This document shows, one piece after another, positions 25,074-25,613 of a stretch of DNA of 25,613 nt (position 1 is its first letter; each line of letters starts with the position of its first letter). The notes beneath the pieces were generated by a model. The model did no database searches and was not told the DNA's origin. It worked only from the letters and a program-made list of their open reading frames with translations. The position numbers and the translations under genes were made by a program. The stretch is from positions 1-25,613 of the forward strand of contig CAZSEZ010000028.1 of assembly GCA_964606015.1 (NCBI GenBank), given 5' to 3'. This stretch comes from Hyella sp964606015 (lineage in GTDB: Bacteria > Cyanobacteriota > Cyanobacteriia > Cyanobacteriales > Xenococcaceae).

Positions 25074-25613
25074 ATGTTGATGTCTACCAGAGTATGCATT
25101 GCCTCGAAAACTTTTGTTTTTGGGTTGACCAGTTTTACTGTCCTGTTGAATCTTGCGATCGCTAAAGCAACTACTGTTCAAGATGTTCCCAACCCCAGAC
25201 AAGTTAACGGTGGTTGGATAAGTGATGGCGCAGAAATTTTAAGCTCCCAAACTGAAATCGAAATTAATCGGCAGATCGAGCGATTGGAGCAAAAAAACGG
25301 TACTGAAATAGCAGTGGTCACTATACCCAGTACGCCTCCTGATATTTTTCCCAGAACCTTCGCTATAAAATTATTTAATTATTGGGGGATTGGTAAGGCA
25401 ACCGCTGATAATGGGGTCTTACTTTTTGTTTCTGTGGAAGATCGACGGATTGAGATCATTACTGGTCGAGGCATTGAAAATAAATTGAGCCCTCGCCAAG
25501 TTCGGAAAATTATTGACCAAGAAATTACCCCAGCCTACAAAAACCAGGATTTTGACCAAGGAACTTTGCTAGGGGTTGACGCTATGATTGCCGTCCTAGC
25601 TTCTCCTAAACGT
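25074..25613 (+). CDS. TPM-domain protein, 3' end cut by window edge
   Basis: An open frame of 180 codons from ATG 25074 to the last base without a stop. Residues 1-31 look like a signal peptide or anchor (KTFVFGLTSFTVLLNLAIAKA). The following part is a TPM domain: NGGWISDGAEILSS, INRQIERLEQKNGTEIAVVTI, YWGIGKATADNGVLLFVS, then RRIEIITGRGIENKLS and IIDQEITPAYKNQDFDQGTL. TPM proteins (YgcG, Psb32/TLP18.3 type) act outside or on the lumen side of membranes; some are phosphatases or help photosystem II repair. The C-terminal part, which would show an anchor, is missing. ATG at 25080 is an equal alternative start. Confidence 0.85.
   Translation, partial: MLMSTRVCIASKTFVFGLTSFTVLLNLAIAKATTVQDVPNPRQVNGGWISDGAEILSSQTEIEINRQIERLEQKNGTEIAVVTIPSTPPDIFPRTFAIKLFNYWGIGKATADNGVLLFVSVEDRRIEIITGRGIENKLSPRQVRKIIDQEITPAYKNQDFDQGTLLGVDAMIAVLASPKR

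Overview
The window looks like chromosomal DNA from a cyanobacterium. The palindrome GCGATCGC (the cyanobacterial HIP1 repeat) occurs about 27 times by eye in 25.6 kb, both inside and between genes. Several genes also belong to families I know mainly from cyanobacteria: a fused molybdate transporter ModBC, a DUF3086/DUF3119 pair, and a DUF6930-like protein beside citramalate synthase. I see no transposase, integrase, phage gene, CRISPR array, tRNA or rRNA. The content is mostly ordinary core metabolism with a few lineage-specific genes. I cannot name the genus.

Layout. Positions 1-446 hold the 3' part of a P-loop-kinase-like gene cut by the window edge. From 574 to 8503 everything lies on the minus strand: a DUF1499 protein, an aminoglycoside-phosphotransferase-fold kinase, and a compact run transcribed hyuA, an unknown 191-residue protein, hyuB, modBC (gaps of 85, 33 and 47 bases). 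Facing away on the plus strand are cimA and a DUF6930-like gene, 30 bases apart. They converge on hemF (minus strand), which follows a family-39-type membrane glycosyltransferase. A 570-base interval with one small unassigned ORF leads to lepB (plus). Then come prs (minus), bioD (plus) and a large lipoprotein glycoside hydrolase of family 9 (minus), which is broken only by a 10-N assembly gap. doxX (plus) converges on a minus-strand operon of a 176-residue protein, DUF3119 and DUF3086. Divergent from that operon are a half-size TauE/SafE permease and, running off the right edge, a TPM-domain protein.

How the genes fit together. Core metabolism is represented by isoleucine precursor synthesis through citramalate (cimA), heme/chlorophyll precursor synthesis (hemF), PRPP (prs), biotin (bioD), and salvage of 5-oxoproline to glutamate (hyuA/hyuB). 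Envelope functions are signal peptidase I, the membrane glycosyltransferase, the GH9 lipoprotein, and the DoxX, TauE and TPM proteins. The least explained parts are the unknown ORF between hyuA and hyuB, the link of that cluster to modBC without modA, the DUF3086 operon, and the small ORF before lepB. I found no obvious new defence or mobile system.
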